Positions 24,548 to 32,816 of a stretch of 64,000 nucleotides of DNA are shown here, in pieces. The stretch spans positions 1-64,000 of the forward strand of contig WHSU01000001.1 in the NCBI GenBank assembly GCA_009379925.1, read 5' to 3'. How positions within the stretch are numbered: the stretch's first letter is position 1; every line of letters begins with the position of its first letter. This DNA is from Dehalococcoidia bacterium (lineage in GTDB: Bacteria; Chloroflexota; Dehalococcoidia; UBA2979). Both the position numbers and the translations under genes were made by a program. Under the pieces are notes generated by a model. It was not told the origin of the DNA. It did no database searches and saw only the letters and a program-made list of their open reading frames with translations.

Positions 24548-26608
24548 ATGAAGGACTACGAATCCGACAGATTGCGTAACGTGGCGCTGATGGGCCACGG
24601 CAGTTGCGGCAAAAGCACGCTGGCGGAGGCGTTGCTCTTCGCCTCCGGCGCCCTGTCCCGCATGGGGCGCGTCGAGGACCGCAACACGGTCTCCGACTTC
24701 GACGAACAAGAGCATTCGCACCAGTACTCGATCTCGTCCTCGATGATCCCCATCGAGTGGGCGGGACACCGCATCAACCTGATCGACACGCCCGGCTACG
24801 CCGACTTCGAGGGCGAGGTCGTCTCGGCCGCCGCCGCGGCCGATGCCGCGCTGATCGCCGTCGACGCCGCGTCCGGCGTCGAATCTGGCACCGAGGTGGC
24901 GTGGCAACTGGCGGACGAGGCCGGCGGCCTGCCGCGCATGCTGCTGGTCACGCGACTCGACCGCGAGTTCTCCGACTTCCGACGCGTGTTCGACCAGTTG
25001 CGGGACCGCTTCGGGACGCGGCTGGTGCCGCTCGCGCTGCCGATCGGCGAGGCGCAGGAGCTGGCCGGCGTCGTCGATGTGCTTGCGGGCACCGCACACC
25101 GGGGCGCTGAGCCCTGCGAGGTGCCGGAGGAGATGGCGGACGCCGTTGCCGAGGCGCGCGAGCTGCTCGTGGAGTCCGTGGCGGAGAGCGACGACGACCT
25201 GCTCGGCCGCTACCTCGAGGGCGAGACGATCGGCGACGACGAGCTGACCGCGGCCCTCCACGCCGGCGTCGCCGAGGGCACGGTCGTGCCGGTGCTGCCG
25301 GTCTGCGCCACGCGCGACATCGGGCTCCGCACGTTGCTCGATGAGGTCGTGCGGCTGCTCCCCTCGCCGCTGGGGCGGGAGCATCGCTGCGAGGACGGCG
25401 GCACGATCGTGACGAGCGCCGAGGGGCCATTCGTCGCACACGTCTTCAAGACGACCGCGGACCCGTTCGTAGGCCACCTCTCGTTCATGAAGGTGCTCTC
25501 CGGGCAGCTGACGCCGGACATGCACCCGCACAACCCGCGCAGCCGGCAAGCCGAGCGGTTGGGACACCTCTACGTGCAGCGCGGCAAGGAACAGATCGAG
25601 GTGCCGGCGCTGGTGGCTGGGGACATCGGCGTGGCGGCGAAGCTGCAGGCGACCTCCACCGGCGACGTGCTCACGGCGGCCGCCGAAGCCACCGTCGCGC
25701 TGCGCCCGATCCCGTTCCCGAACTCCACCTACCGCTCCGCGCTGCATCCGCACAGCAAAGACGACGTGGACAAGCTGTCTTCGGCGCTGCACCGCATCAC
25801 CGAGCAGGACCCGACCATCCGAGTAGAGCGCGACCCGGACACGCACGAGACGGTGATGACCACGCTGGGCGAGGCGCAGGTGACCGTCGCGGTCGCGCGC
25901 CTGGCGAAGGTCTACGGCGTCGCCGTGGACGTCGAGGCGCCTCGCGTGCCGTACCGCGAGACGATCAGCGCGCCGGTCAAGGCGGAGTACAAGCACAAGA
26001 AGCAGTCCGGCGGACACGGCCAGTACGGCCACGTGGTCATCGAGCTATCGCCGCTGGACCGTGGTGAGGGCTTCAAGTTCGAAGACCGCGTCAGCGGCGG
26101 CACGGTGCCGCGGCAGTTCATCCCGGCCGTCGAGAAGGGGATCGCGGAGACCCTGCCCGCGGGGCCGCTGGCCCACTCTCCGGTGGTGGACCTGCGTGTG
26201 ACGTTGCTAGATGGCTCATCGCACTCCGTGGATTCCTCGGAGATGGCGTTCAAGACGGCGGCGTCACAGGCGCTGAAGCAGGGCGTACTGGGTGCGCAAC
26301 CGGTGCTGCTGGAGCCGGTGATGCGTATGCGCATCCGCGTGCCCAGCGCCAGCCTGGGCGATGTGATGAGCGACGTGAGCACTAAGCGCGGCCACGTCCA
26401 CGGCGTGGAAGCGGACGGCGACATCACCGTGGTGGAGGCGGAAGCCCCCCTGGCAGAGGTGCAACGGTACGCCAACGACCTGCGCGCGCTGACTGGCGGC
26501 CGCGGCCGCTTCGACCTCGAATTCGACCGCTACGTGGAGGTGCCCGCCCACGTGCAGCAGGGCCTGCTGGACGCGCTGCGGACGGCGGAGGCCAACGGAC
26601 ACTCGTAG
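24548..26608 (+). CDS. Elongation factor G-like translational GTPase (EF-G paralogue)
   Basis: A 686-residue protein with EF-G domain order. G1 is GHGSCGKST and G3 is DTPGYADFEGE. The G4 motif, NKxD in ordinary EF-G, reads TRLD here (T135-D138), so the conserved Asn is Thr. Domain IV includes KHKKQSGGHGQYGHV and domain V includes DVMSDVSTKRGHVHG. This fits the EF-G-like group found beside the housekeeping factor in several phyla, with no clear function; a second, true fusA would be expected elsewhere. ATG 24548 has AAGGGG upstream. It is followed by a strong terminator. Confidence 0.9.
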   Translation: MKDYESDRLRNVALMGHGSCGKSTLAEALLFASGALSRMGRVEDRNTVSDFDEQEHSHQYSISSSMIPIEWAGHRINLIDTPGYADFEGEVVSAAAAADAALIAVDAASGVESGTEVAWQLADEAGGLPRMLLVTRLDREFSDFRRVFDQLRDRFGTRLVPLALPIGEAQELAGVVDVLAGTAHRGAEPCEVPEEMADAVAEARELLVESVAESDDDLLGRYLEGETIGDDELTAALHAGVAEGTVVPVLPVCATRDIGLRTLLDEVVRLLPSPLGREHRCEDGGTIVTSAEGPFVAHVFKTTADPFVGHLSFMKVLSGQLTPDMHPHNPRSRQAERLGHLYVQRGKEQIEVPALVAGDIGVAAKLQATSTGDVLTAAAEATVALRPIPFPNSTYRSALHPHSKDDVDKLSSALHRITEQDPTIRVERDPDTHETVMTTLGEAQVTVAVARLAKVYGVAVDVEAPRVPYRETISAPVKAEYKHKKQSGGHGQYGHVVIELSPLDRGEGFKFEDRVSGGTVPRQFIPAVEKGIAETLPAGPLAHSPVVDLRVTLLDGSSHSVDSSEMAFKTAASQALKQGVLGAQPVLLEPVMRMRIRVPSASLGDVMSDVSTKRGHVHGVEADGDITVVEAEAPLAEVQRYANDLRALTGGRGRFDLEFDRYVEVPAHVQQGLLDALRTAEANGHS

Positions 26609-26626
26609 GAGCGACCGGTTCGGCAC

Positions 26627-26653
26627 AAACGGCCGGCGGATCGCCGGCCGTTT
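26627..26653. terminator. Strong bidirectional intrinsic terminator
   Basis: A perfect 12-base-pair stem with a 3-base loop: AAACGGCCGGCG, GAT, CGCCGGCCGTTT. The TTT end on each strand supplies a short U-run in both directions. It lies between the convergent EF-G paralogue and the last gene of the minus-strand aromatic superoperon, so it can end both transcripts. Confidence 0.9.
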
Positions 26654-26675
26654 GGCCGCCCGGACTGTGGGCCCG

Positions 26676-27128
26676 CTACTCCGCCTCGACCTCCGTGCGG
26701 GGCCAGATCGTCTGGTACTGCTTACCGGTGATGGCGCACGCGAACTCACGCAGCTCCAGCTCGCGTAGCTCGCAGTAGCAGTCTTGGGCTGCCTGGCAGA
26801 CCGCGATGTCGCCGGTCTCCTGCAAGCGGGTCACCACGTGTTCCCACACACCGAGGCGGGCAAGGGAGTCTACACGGCGGGCCCAGGGGATCATCGTGAG
26901 CGATTCAGGACGGGGGAGCTGGGGACGAAGGCGGCGGATCGAGCGGAGGCGGTCGACAGAGTTGGAGGCCATGGGGACGATCCGGACCGCCGGTCCCACA
27001 TGCTCGCTCCAGCGAGTATCGATGAGGAGTGTTTTGCCGAAGAGCGGAAAATAGAGGGTGACGACTTCCGCCTCGTCGATATTCTGCTTGATCTCCTCGA
27101 TGTCGATGTCGACCCCACCGTCCATCAT
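26676..27128 (-). CDS. Conserved-looking protein of unknown function, last gene of the superoperon
   Basis: A 150-residue protein I do not recognise. It starts MMDGGVDIDIEEIKQNIDEAEVVTLYFPLFGKTLLIDTR, then VRIVPMASNSVDRLRSIRRLRPQLPRPESLTMIPWARRVDSL. The C-terminal half is helical and has a CQAAQDCYCELRELELREF segment with three Cys. No signal peptide or membrane helix. ATG 27128, 33 bases after tyrS, with GGGGAG upstream. It is the last gene before the terminator at 26627-26653. Codon use is in line with its neighbours. It could be a metal-binding or nucleic-acid-associated protein, which is speculation. Confidence 0.78.
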   Translation of the reverse strand: MMDGGVDIDIEEIKQNIDEAEVVTLYFPLFGKTLLIDTRWSEHVGPAVRIVPMASNSVDRLRSIRRLRPQLPRPESLTMIPWARRVDSLARLGVWEHVVTRLQETGDIAVCQAAQDCYCELRELELREFACAITGKQYQTIWPRTEVEAE

Positions 27129-27161
27129 GGTCGCGCTCCCCGCTGCACGTTGCTGGCCCCT

Positions 27162-28415
27162 CTAACGCGCATCGCCGGCCTCTACCAGGCGCACGAAACG
27201 ATGCTTCCCCACCCGCACGACGTCGCCCGCGGCGACATCCGCGCTGAACTCCGACACCGCCTGGCCGTTCACGGCCACGGCCCCCTGTGCGACCAGACGC
27301 CGCACCTCGCCGCCACTGGCGACGACACCCGCGTCCACCAGTACGCGGTGCAGCGGCGCCGGCGCGCCGACCGCGTACTCCGGCAGTTCGTCCGGGATCT
27401 CTTTGCGCTGGATCGTGGACTCGAAGTAGTCCTGCGCGGCTTCGGCGGCCGCGGCATCGAAGAGGGAAGCCGTGATCTCCCGCGCGAGGCGCTTCTTCGC
27501 GTCCATCGGGCGTAGCTGCTCACCCGCGAGCCTCGCCCGGAGGTCGTCGACCGCGTCTGGGCCGACCGGTGTGGCAAGGGTGAAGTAGTCGAGGATGGCG
27601 GTATCCGGAATCGACATGACCTTGCCGAACACGTCGTTGGGCCGCTCGTCGATGCCGATGTAGTTGCCCGTGGTCTTCGACATGCGCTCGTGGCCGTCCG
27701 TGCCAACGAGGATCGGCAGCGTGAGCACCACCTGGGGGCGCTGGCCGGAGTCGCGCTGCAGCGTGCGCCCGGCCATCAGATTGAACAGCTGCTCGGAGCC
27801 GCCCACCTGCACGTCGGTCTCCAGCACGACAGCGTCGTAGGCCTGCATGATCGCGTACATGAACTCGCTGAGGTGGATGGCGTCGCCACGCTCGAAGCGC
27901 TTCGCGAAGTTATCGCGCTCCAGGAACTGCGCGATCGTGAACTTCGAGCACAGGCGCACGACATCGGCGAACGTCAGCAGGGAGAGCCAGTCCGCGTTGT
28001 AGCGGACCTCGGTGGACTCGCCGTCCAGGATGCGGAAGGCCTGCTGCGCGTAGGTGCGGGCATTCGCCGCCAGATCCTCCGCGGAGAGCATCGGGCGTTC
28101 CTTGTTCTTCTCGGACGGGTCACCGACCAGGCCGGTGAAGTTGCCGATCAGGAAGACGGCCTGGTGTCCGAACTCCTGGAACTGGCGCAGCTTGCGCATC
28201 GTGAGGGTGTGTCCCAGGTGGAGGTCCGCCTTCGTGGGGTCGTAGCCACAGTAGACGCGCAGCGGGCGGTCCTCCGCCAGCCGTTCGCGCAGCTCGCGCT
28301 CCATCGTGCGGCGCGTCGGCTCGTCGCCGAATTCGGTGCCGCTCATCAGGACGCGCATCTGCTCCTCGACGGGCGCCATGTGGCGCGGCGCGCGCGCGGC
28401 GTCCGATGTGGTCAT
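27162..28415 (-). CDS. tyrS: Tyrosyl-tRNA synthetase
   Basis: A 417-residue class I synthetase charging tRNA-Tyr. The HIGH-type motif is DLHLGHTL, the KMSKS-type loop is ERMSKTTGNY, and the C-terminus is an S4 RNA-binding domain (GGEVRRLVAQGAVAVNGQAV). ATG 28415 is chosen since it forms an ATGA overlap with the ribF stop at 28412; an in-frame ATG at 28427 would add four residues. It is within the aromatic amino-acid transcription unit. Because the leader senses Trp, any control of tyrS by it would be indirect. Confidence 0.94.
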   Translation of the reverse strand: MTTSDAARAPRHMAPVEEQMRVLMSGTEFGDEPTRRTMERELRERLAEDRPLRVYCGYDPTKADLHLGHTLTMRKLRQFQEFGHQAVFLIGNFTGLVGDPSEKNKERPMLSAEDLAANARTYAQQAFRILDGESTEVRYNADWLSLLTFADVVRLCSKFTIAQFLERDNFAKRFERGDAIHLSEFMYAIMQAYDAVVLETDVQVGGSEQLFNLMAGRTLQRDSGQRPQVVLTLPILVGTDGHERMSKTTGNYIGIDERPNDVFGKVMSIPDTAILDYFTLATPVGPDAVDDLRARLAGEQLRPMDAKKRLAREITASLFDAAAAEAAQDYFESTIQRKEIPDELPEYAVGAPAPLHRVLVDAGVVASGGEVRRLVAQGAVAVNGQAVSEFSADVAAGDVVRVGKHRFVRLVEAGDAR

Positions 28416-29335
28416 GCGGCGAACCATTCTCGCGTGGCGGACAGGTCACGGTTGATCCGTGCGACCAGTTCGTCCACGCCGTTGAACTTCATCTCGTCCC
28501 GGATGCGCTGCAGCAGGTCCACCTTCGCGATGTGCCCGTAGAGGTCGCCCTCGAAGTCCAGCAGGTGCGTCTCCACGCGCCGTTCGGAGCCCTCGAAGGT
28601 CGGCCGCGTACCAATGTTGGTGCACGCCTCGAAACCGCGGCCATCGATGGTGGCGCGCGTCACGTAGACACCGTTCGGTGGCAGGGCCCGGTCCGCGCTG
28701 ACGCCGATGTTGAGCGTGGGGAACCCGATGGTGCGCCCGCGCTCGTCACCGTGCAGTACCGGACCGCGCAGCGAGAACGGCCGTCCGAGGAGCGTCGCCA
28801 CCTGCTCCATCCGTCCGGCCGCCAGCGCCTCGCGGATCCGTGTGGAGGAGACGCGCTCGGCGTCGTCATCCAGCTCGGCGATCGGGACGACATCGAAACC
28901 CTGCTCCTCGCCGATCTCGGCGAGCCGGGCCGCCGTGCCCTCTCGTCCACGGCCCAGGGTGAACGTCTCACCCACGACCAGGGCGCGCATGCCGGCTTCC
29001 TCCACGATCAGGCGTGTGAAGTCAGCGGCCGAGACCTGCTGCACCTCCGAGGTGAACTGGAGCACGGAGACGAAGTCGACCCCCAGGTCGCGCAGCAGTT
29101 CCACGCGCTGCTCGAGCGACTCGAGGTAGGAGAACGACACGTCCGGGCGGACGACGGTGATGGGGTGCGGGTGGAAGGTCACGATGCCGGCGCCCAGACC
29201 GCGCGCCCGAGCCTCCTCGAGGAGCCGACCGACGAGCATGCGGTGGCCCAGGTGGACGCCGTCGAAGACGCCGATGGAGATCGCGTGGTCGCCGGGCGTG
29301 GCGCTCCGGCGCAGCTCCTCACGGACGAGTAGCAC
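28412..29335 (-). CDS. ribF: Bifunctional riboflavin kinase/FAD synthetase
   Basis: A 307-residue RibF that phosphorylates riboflavin to FMN and adenylates it to FAD. The N-terminal nucleotidyltransferase part has SIGVFDGVHLGHRMLV and VTFHPHPITV, and STRIREALAAG closes that domain. The C-terminal riboflavin kinase part has GDERGRTIGFPTLNI, NIGTRPTFEG and ETHLLDFEGDLYG. The GTG start at 29335 lacks a clear ribosome site. It is coupled to tyrS by an ATGA overlap and separated by 143 bases from scpA, where an extra promoter is possible. Confidence 0.94.
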   Translation of the reverse strand: MLLVREELRRSATPGDHAISIGVFDGVHLGHRMLVGRLLEEARARGLGAGIVTFHPHPITVVRPDVSFSYLESLEQRVELLRDLGVDFVSVLQFTSEVQQVSAADFTRLIVEEAGMRALVVGETFTLGRGREGTAARLAEIGEEQGFDVVPIAELDDDAERVSSTRIREALAAGRMEQVATLLGRPFSLRGPVLHGDERGRTIGFPTLNIGVSADRALPPNGVYVTRATIDGRGFEACTNIGTRPTFEGSERRVETHLLDFEGDLYGHIAKVDLLQRIRDEMKFNGVDELVARINRDLSATREWFAA

Positions 29336-29478
29336 TGAGGTGGGATCCCTTCCCGTCGCAGGGACGGCCCTTCCGCGCGAACGGTACTGCCCAGCATCGT
29401 ACCACCGTGCTTACCCGCTCCGTAAGCGCCTCTATCGCCTCCAGCGCGCCGCCCGAGGGACGGTCGTTGGCCTGGCGG

Positions 29479-30369
29479 TCACGCACCGTGGAAGTCCTCC
29501 ACCGCCTCCACGTCCGGCGCCTGTGCCCCCTCCAGCCGCACCAGGTCGATGTCGCCGAAGGACTCGGACTGCTGCGCGACGAGATAGCGCGACTTGATCA
29601 GCTCGAGTACGGCCATGAAGTCCACGATCACCTCGGTGCGCGTGCGCGCCTCCCCCACCAGCTGTCGGAACGAGGCACGGCCGCTCTCCTCGAGGCGGTC
29701 CACGAGGCGAGACATGCGGTCCCGCAGCCGCACCGGGTCGCGCTCGACCTCGACGACCTCTTCCTCCTCCGGCATACGCGAGAGCACGTCCCGGATGAGG
29801 TCCACGAGCGAGTCGAGGCTGACGGTGTCCAGGCCGGTGGGCAGCGGGGTCTTCGGTGGCGCCGCGTCCCTGCGGTACGTCGCGTGACCCCCGTCGCGCT
29901 CTCGCAGGTACTCGGCGGCTTCCTTGAAGCGGCGATACTCACGCAGCGCCTCCACCAGGCTCTGCGCGTCGGACTCGTCGTCGTCCTCGGGCTGTTCGTC
30001 CTCATCACGCGGGAGCAGTGCACGCGACTTCAGCAGCAGCAACCGCGCCCCGACCGCGACGAAGTCCGCGAGGGCGCCCAGGTCGATCGCCTCGCGTGCA
30101 CGCAGATTCGCCAGGTACTGCTCGGTCACCTCCAGCAACGAGACCTCGGTGACGTCCAGTTGCCGCCGCTCGATCAGCTCGAGCAGCAGGGCCAGCGGCC
30201 CCTCGAACGCGGGAAGCTGGAGGCTGAAGGCCGGCTCAGCGCCCTCGCCGTCACTTTCGCCGCCGGGATCGACGCCGGCGGACGCCTCCAGCTCGGGGTC
30301 GCCCGGGACGCCGGTGGCCCCCTGGGCCGCCTGCTTGTCCCCTTGCACCTCGGATCCCTCGCCGGTCAT
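29479..30369 (-). CDS. scpA: Segregation and condensation protein A
   Basis: A 296-residue kleisin subunit of the SMC-ScpAB condensin. It has the N-terminal kleisin signature FEGPLALLLELIERRQLDVTEVSLLEVTEQYL and ADFVAVGARLLLLKSRALLP, followed by an acidic linker. A winged-helix C-terminus follows (VIVDFMAVLELIKSRYLVAQQ). The first 45 residues are acidic and low-complexity, longer than usual. ATG 30369, 13 bases after aroF, so it is in the same unit. scpB, often its neighbour, is not in this window. Confidence 0.92.
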   Translation of the reverse strand: MTGEGSEVQGDKQAAQGATGVPGDPELEASAGVDPGGESDGEGAEPAFSLQLPAFEGPLALLLELIERRQLDVTEVSLLEVTEQYLANLRAREAIDLGALADFVAVGARLLLLKSRALLPRDEDEQPEDDDESDAQSLVEALREYRRFKEAAEYLRERDGGHATYRRDAAPPKTPLPTGLDTVSLDSLVDLIRDVLSRMPEEEEVVEVERDPVRLRDRMSRLVDRLEESGRASFRQLVGEARTRTEVIVDFMAVLELIKSRYLVAQQSESFGDIDLVRLEGAQAPDVEAVEDFHGA

Positions 30370-30382
30370 GACGCGTCCAACG

Positions 30383-31423
30383 CTAGACCAGCGCGGGGCT
30401 GGTCTCCGCGAATGGCCGGCCGACGGCCACGGCCAGCGCGCGCGCCTCGTCCGCCAGTTCCGCGAAGTTCGCGGGCGTGAGCGATTGGGCGCCGTCCGAG
30501 AGCGCGTGGTCCGGGTTCGGGTGCACCTCGATCATCAGCCCGTCCGCGCCCACGGCGATCGACGCCATCGACATCGGCCGCACCAGGTACCACTTGCCGG
30601 TGCCGTGAGAGGGGTCAGAGATGACCGGCAGGTGGCTGAGCCGCTTCACCAGCGCGATCGCGTTGAGGTCCAGGGTGTTCCGCGTCGCGGTCTCGAAGGT
30701 ACGGATGCCCCGCTCGCACAGGATCACGTTCGGGTTGTCCTGGCTCAGGATGTACTCGGCTGCCAGCAGCCACTCCTCGATCGTGCCGGCCAGGCCACGC
30801 TTGAGCATGACGGTCTTGCCGGTCTTGCCGGCTTCCTCCAGCAGCACGAAGTTCTGCATGTTGCGCGCGCCGATCTGCAGGACGTCCGAGTACTGCGCGA
30901 CCGCGTCTACGTCACGGACGGAGAGCAGCTCCGTGATCACGGGCATACCCATCTCGGCGCCCGCGGCGGACAGCATCTTGAGCGCGGGGACGCCGAGACC
31001 CTGGAAGGAGTAGGGGGACGACCGAGGCTTGAACGCGCCGCCTCGGAGCAGGTGCGCGCCGGCGGCGCGCACGCCCTTCGCTGCCGCCCATAGCTGCTCC
31101 TCAGACTCGATGGAGCACGGGCCGGCCATGAACACGGGCCGCCCGCCGCCGACTCTGACGCCGTTACTGAGTTCGATCACCGAGTCGTCCGGATGCACCT
31201 CGCGGCTCGACAGCTTGTACGGCTTGGATACGCGCAGCACCTCGTCGACGCCATCGATGGTGGCTAGTTCGTCGCGGTACTCGGGGAGGACCTGGCCCAG
31301 GACCGCGATCACGCTGCGCGACTCGCCGTGGATGGTCTGCGGCTTCAACCCCAGTTCCTGCACGCGCGCGATCACCGCGTCGCTCTGCTCCTGCGTGTGG
31401 TCCATCTTCATGATCACAATCAT
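30383..31423 (-). CDS. aroF: 3-deoxy-7-phosphoheptulonate synthase (DAHP synthase, AroF type)
   Basis: A 346-residue DAHP synthase joining PEP and erythrose-4-phosphate, the first shikimate step. An N-terminal ferredoxin-like (ACT-like) domain of about 70 residues (MIVIMKMDHTQEQSDAVIARV) is followed by the TIM barrel with GRPVFMAGPCSIES and LLRGGAFKPRSSPYSFQGLG. SDPSHGTGKWYLV and DGLMIEVHPNPDHALSDG hold metal-binding residues. This is the type I-beta form, whose N-terminal domain is used for feedback control. Its ATG (31423) overlaps the aroH stop as ATGA. Confidence 0.95.
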   Translation of the reverse strand: MIVIMKMDHTQEQSDAVIARVQELGLKPQTIHGESRSVIAVLGQVLPEYRDELATIDGVDEVLRVSKPYKLSSREVHPDDSVIELSNGVRVGGGRPVFMAGPCSIESEEQLWAAAKGVRAAGAHLLRGGAFKPRSSPYSFQGLGVPALKMLSAAGAEMGMPVITELLSVRDVDAVAQYSDVLQIGARNMQNFVLLEEAGKTGKTVMLKRGLAGTIEEWLLAAEYILSQDNPNVILCERGIRTFETATRNTLDLNAIALVKRLSHLPVISDPSHGTGKWYLVRPMSMASIAVGADGLMIEVHPNPDHALSDGAQSLTPANFAELADEARALAVAVGRPFAETSPALV

Positions 31424-31806
31424 GTCTGTGACTCCGTCGGCTGGTCTTCGACAAGGTCGCGCCGCAGCTGGCGCGCCCCGTGAAGATACACGTGCTTGAT
31501 GTCCGCGGCGGCCCGCTCCGTGTTGACATGCATCAGGATGCGCAGGCAGCGGGCCAGGCTCCCCGGCACGTTCATCTCATGCACGCACGAGAGCGCCACG
31601 TCCGTCCACCCATCCTCGCGGGCGGCCACGGCCGGGAACTCCGCGTTCAGATCAGGGGTCGTCGAGAAAATGATGGAGGCCACGTGGTCATGCTGGATGT
31701 CATTACCCCGCACGATCGCGTCCAGCAGCTCATGCGTGGCTGCCAGGATGTCATCGCGGGTGTTGGCGCGGACGGTGGTCGCGCCCCTGATTCCACGGAC
31801 CAACAT
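31420..31806 (-). CDS. aroH: Chorismate mutase, AroH type
   Basis: A 128-residue trimeric-type chorismate mutase converting chorismate to prephenate. LVRGIRGATTVRANTRDDILAATHELLDAI matches the AroH fold, with the Arg in RGIRGAT as an active-site residue, and SIIFSTTPDLNAEFPA, followed by MNVPGSLARCLRILMHVNT, matches the rest. ATG 31806 is chosen because the family begins there; the open frame to 31902 is not needed. It overlaps aroF by ATGA. It directs chorismate away from Trp and towards Phe/Tyr, yet lies in the same transcription unit as trp genes. Confidence 0.92.
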   Translation of the reverse strand: MLVRGIRGATTVRANTRDDILAATHELLDAIVRGNDIQHDHVASIIFSTTPDLNAEFPAVAAREDGWTDVALSCVHEMNVPGSLARCLRILMHVNTERAAADIKHVYLHGARQLRRDLVEDQPTESQT

Positions 31807-31974
31807 GTCCTGGAGGCTCCGTTTCGACTCGAGACCCCGGCCCCCTGCCTGAACGTCAACGGCGGGACCGGCGCGGTGGTGTATGGGCGACCTACGAGCC
31901 AAACGACCCGGCCGCGGCGCGGCCGGTCAGCGCCGTCTGGCTCCGCGTATAGCACGCGGCAACCCTGAGGTAGC

Positions 31975-31992
31975 CCGCCCCTCGAGGGGCGG
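31975..31992 (-). terminator. Palindromic hairpin after trpA
   Basis: A perfect 18-base palindrome, CCGCCCCTCGAGGGGCGG, begins about 6 bases downstream of the trpA stop on the minus strand. It can fold as a stem of up to 9 pairs with little loop. No U-run follows. With the 191-base gap to aroH, it may partially terminate or process the transcript and make a trp / aro-tyrS boundary. Confidence 0.5.
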
Positions 31993-31997
31993 TGCGC

Positions 31998-32816
31998 TCA
32001 GTCGACAGCGGGGACCGGACCAGGCTCACGACCGGTGATCTCCTCCATGAATGCCCGGATGCGCTCGGGGCGCTGCTCCGGACTGGACTCGCTTATGGTA
32101 CGGACGAATGCGCTTCCGATCACGGCCCCCTCCGCCAGGGCGCCCACCGCCTCGACATGCGCCCGTTCGCGGATGCCGAACCCGACGGCCAGCGGCAGGT
32201 CCGTGAGCGCCCGCACGCGCGCCAGGAACGGCCCCAGGTCCTCCGCCACCGACTGCCGCTCGCCGGTCACACCGGTCACGCTCACGCAGTAAAGGAAGCC
32301 GCTGCCGTGCTCGGCCGCCAGCCGGATGCGCTCGTCCGTCGAGGTTGGCGCCAGCAGGTAGACCATGTGCAACCCGGCCGCCCGCGCCGGCGCCTCCAGC
32401 TCGGTCGCCTCGTGCGGCGGTACGTCGACGATGATCAGCCCGTCGATGCCTGCCTCCGCCGCGTCGTGCGCGAAGCGGTCCAGGCCGTAGGACAGCAGCG
32501 GGTTGATGTACCCCATGACGAGCAGCGGGACCTCGATGCCCGCATCGCGGATGCGGCGCGCCGTCTCGATGACCGTCGCGGTGGTCGTGCCGGCGGCGAT
32601 TGCCTGCTGGTAGGCGAGCTGGTTCACCGGCCCGTCGGCCAGGGGGTCGCTGAACGGCAACCCGAGTTCGAAGGCGTCCGCACCGCCCTCGACAGCCGCG
32701 CGCACGACCTCGACGGTGGCGTCCGGCTCCGGCCAGCCGCTGGGCGCGAAGGGGATCACCGCGGGGCGGCCCTCGGCGCGGGTGCGCTCGAACATCGCGG
32801 CGATGCGGTCGGTCAT
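31998..32816 (-). CDS. trpA: Tryptophan synthase alpha subunit
   Basis: A 272-residue TIM barrel that cleaves indole-3-glycerol phosphate. FELGLPFSDPLADGPVNQLA carries the catalytic Glu and Asp region, and GLIIVDVPPHEATEL and VSVTGVTGERQSV are typical. The phosphate site is AVGFGIRERAHVEAV...GAVIGSAFV. ATG 32816 overlaps the CPBP protease stop as ATGA. It acts as an alpha-beta-beta-alpha complex with trpB, from which it is separated by the protease gene, an unusual arrangement. Confidence 0.95.
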   Translation of the reverse strand: MTDRIAAMFERTRAEGRPAVIPFAPSGWPEPDATVEVVRAAVEGGADAFELGLPFSDPLADGPVNQLAYQQAIAAGTTTATVIETARRIRDAGIEVPLLVMGYINPLLSYGLDRFAHDAAEAGIDGLIIVDVPPHEATELEAPARAAGLHMVYLLAPTSTDERIRLAAEHGSGFLYCVSVTGVTGERQSVAEDLGPFLARVRALTDLPLAVGFGIRERAHVEAVGALAEGAVIGSAFVRTISESSPEQRPERIRAFMEEITGREPGPVPAVD

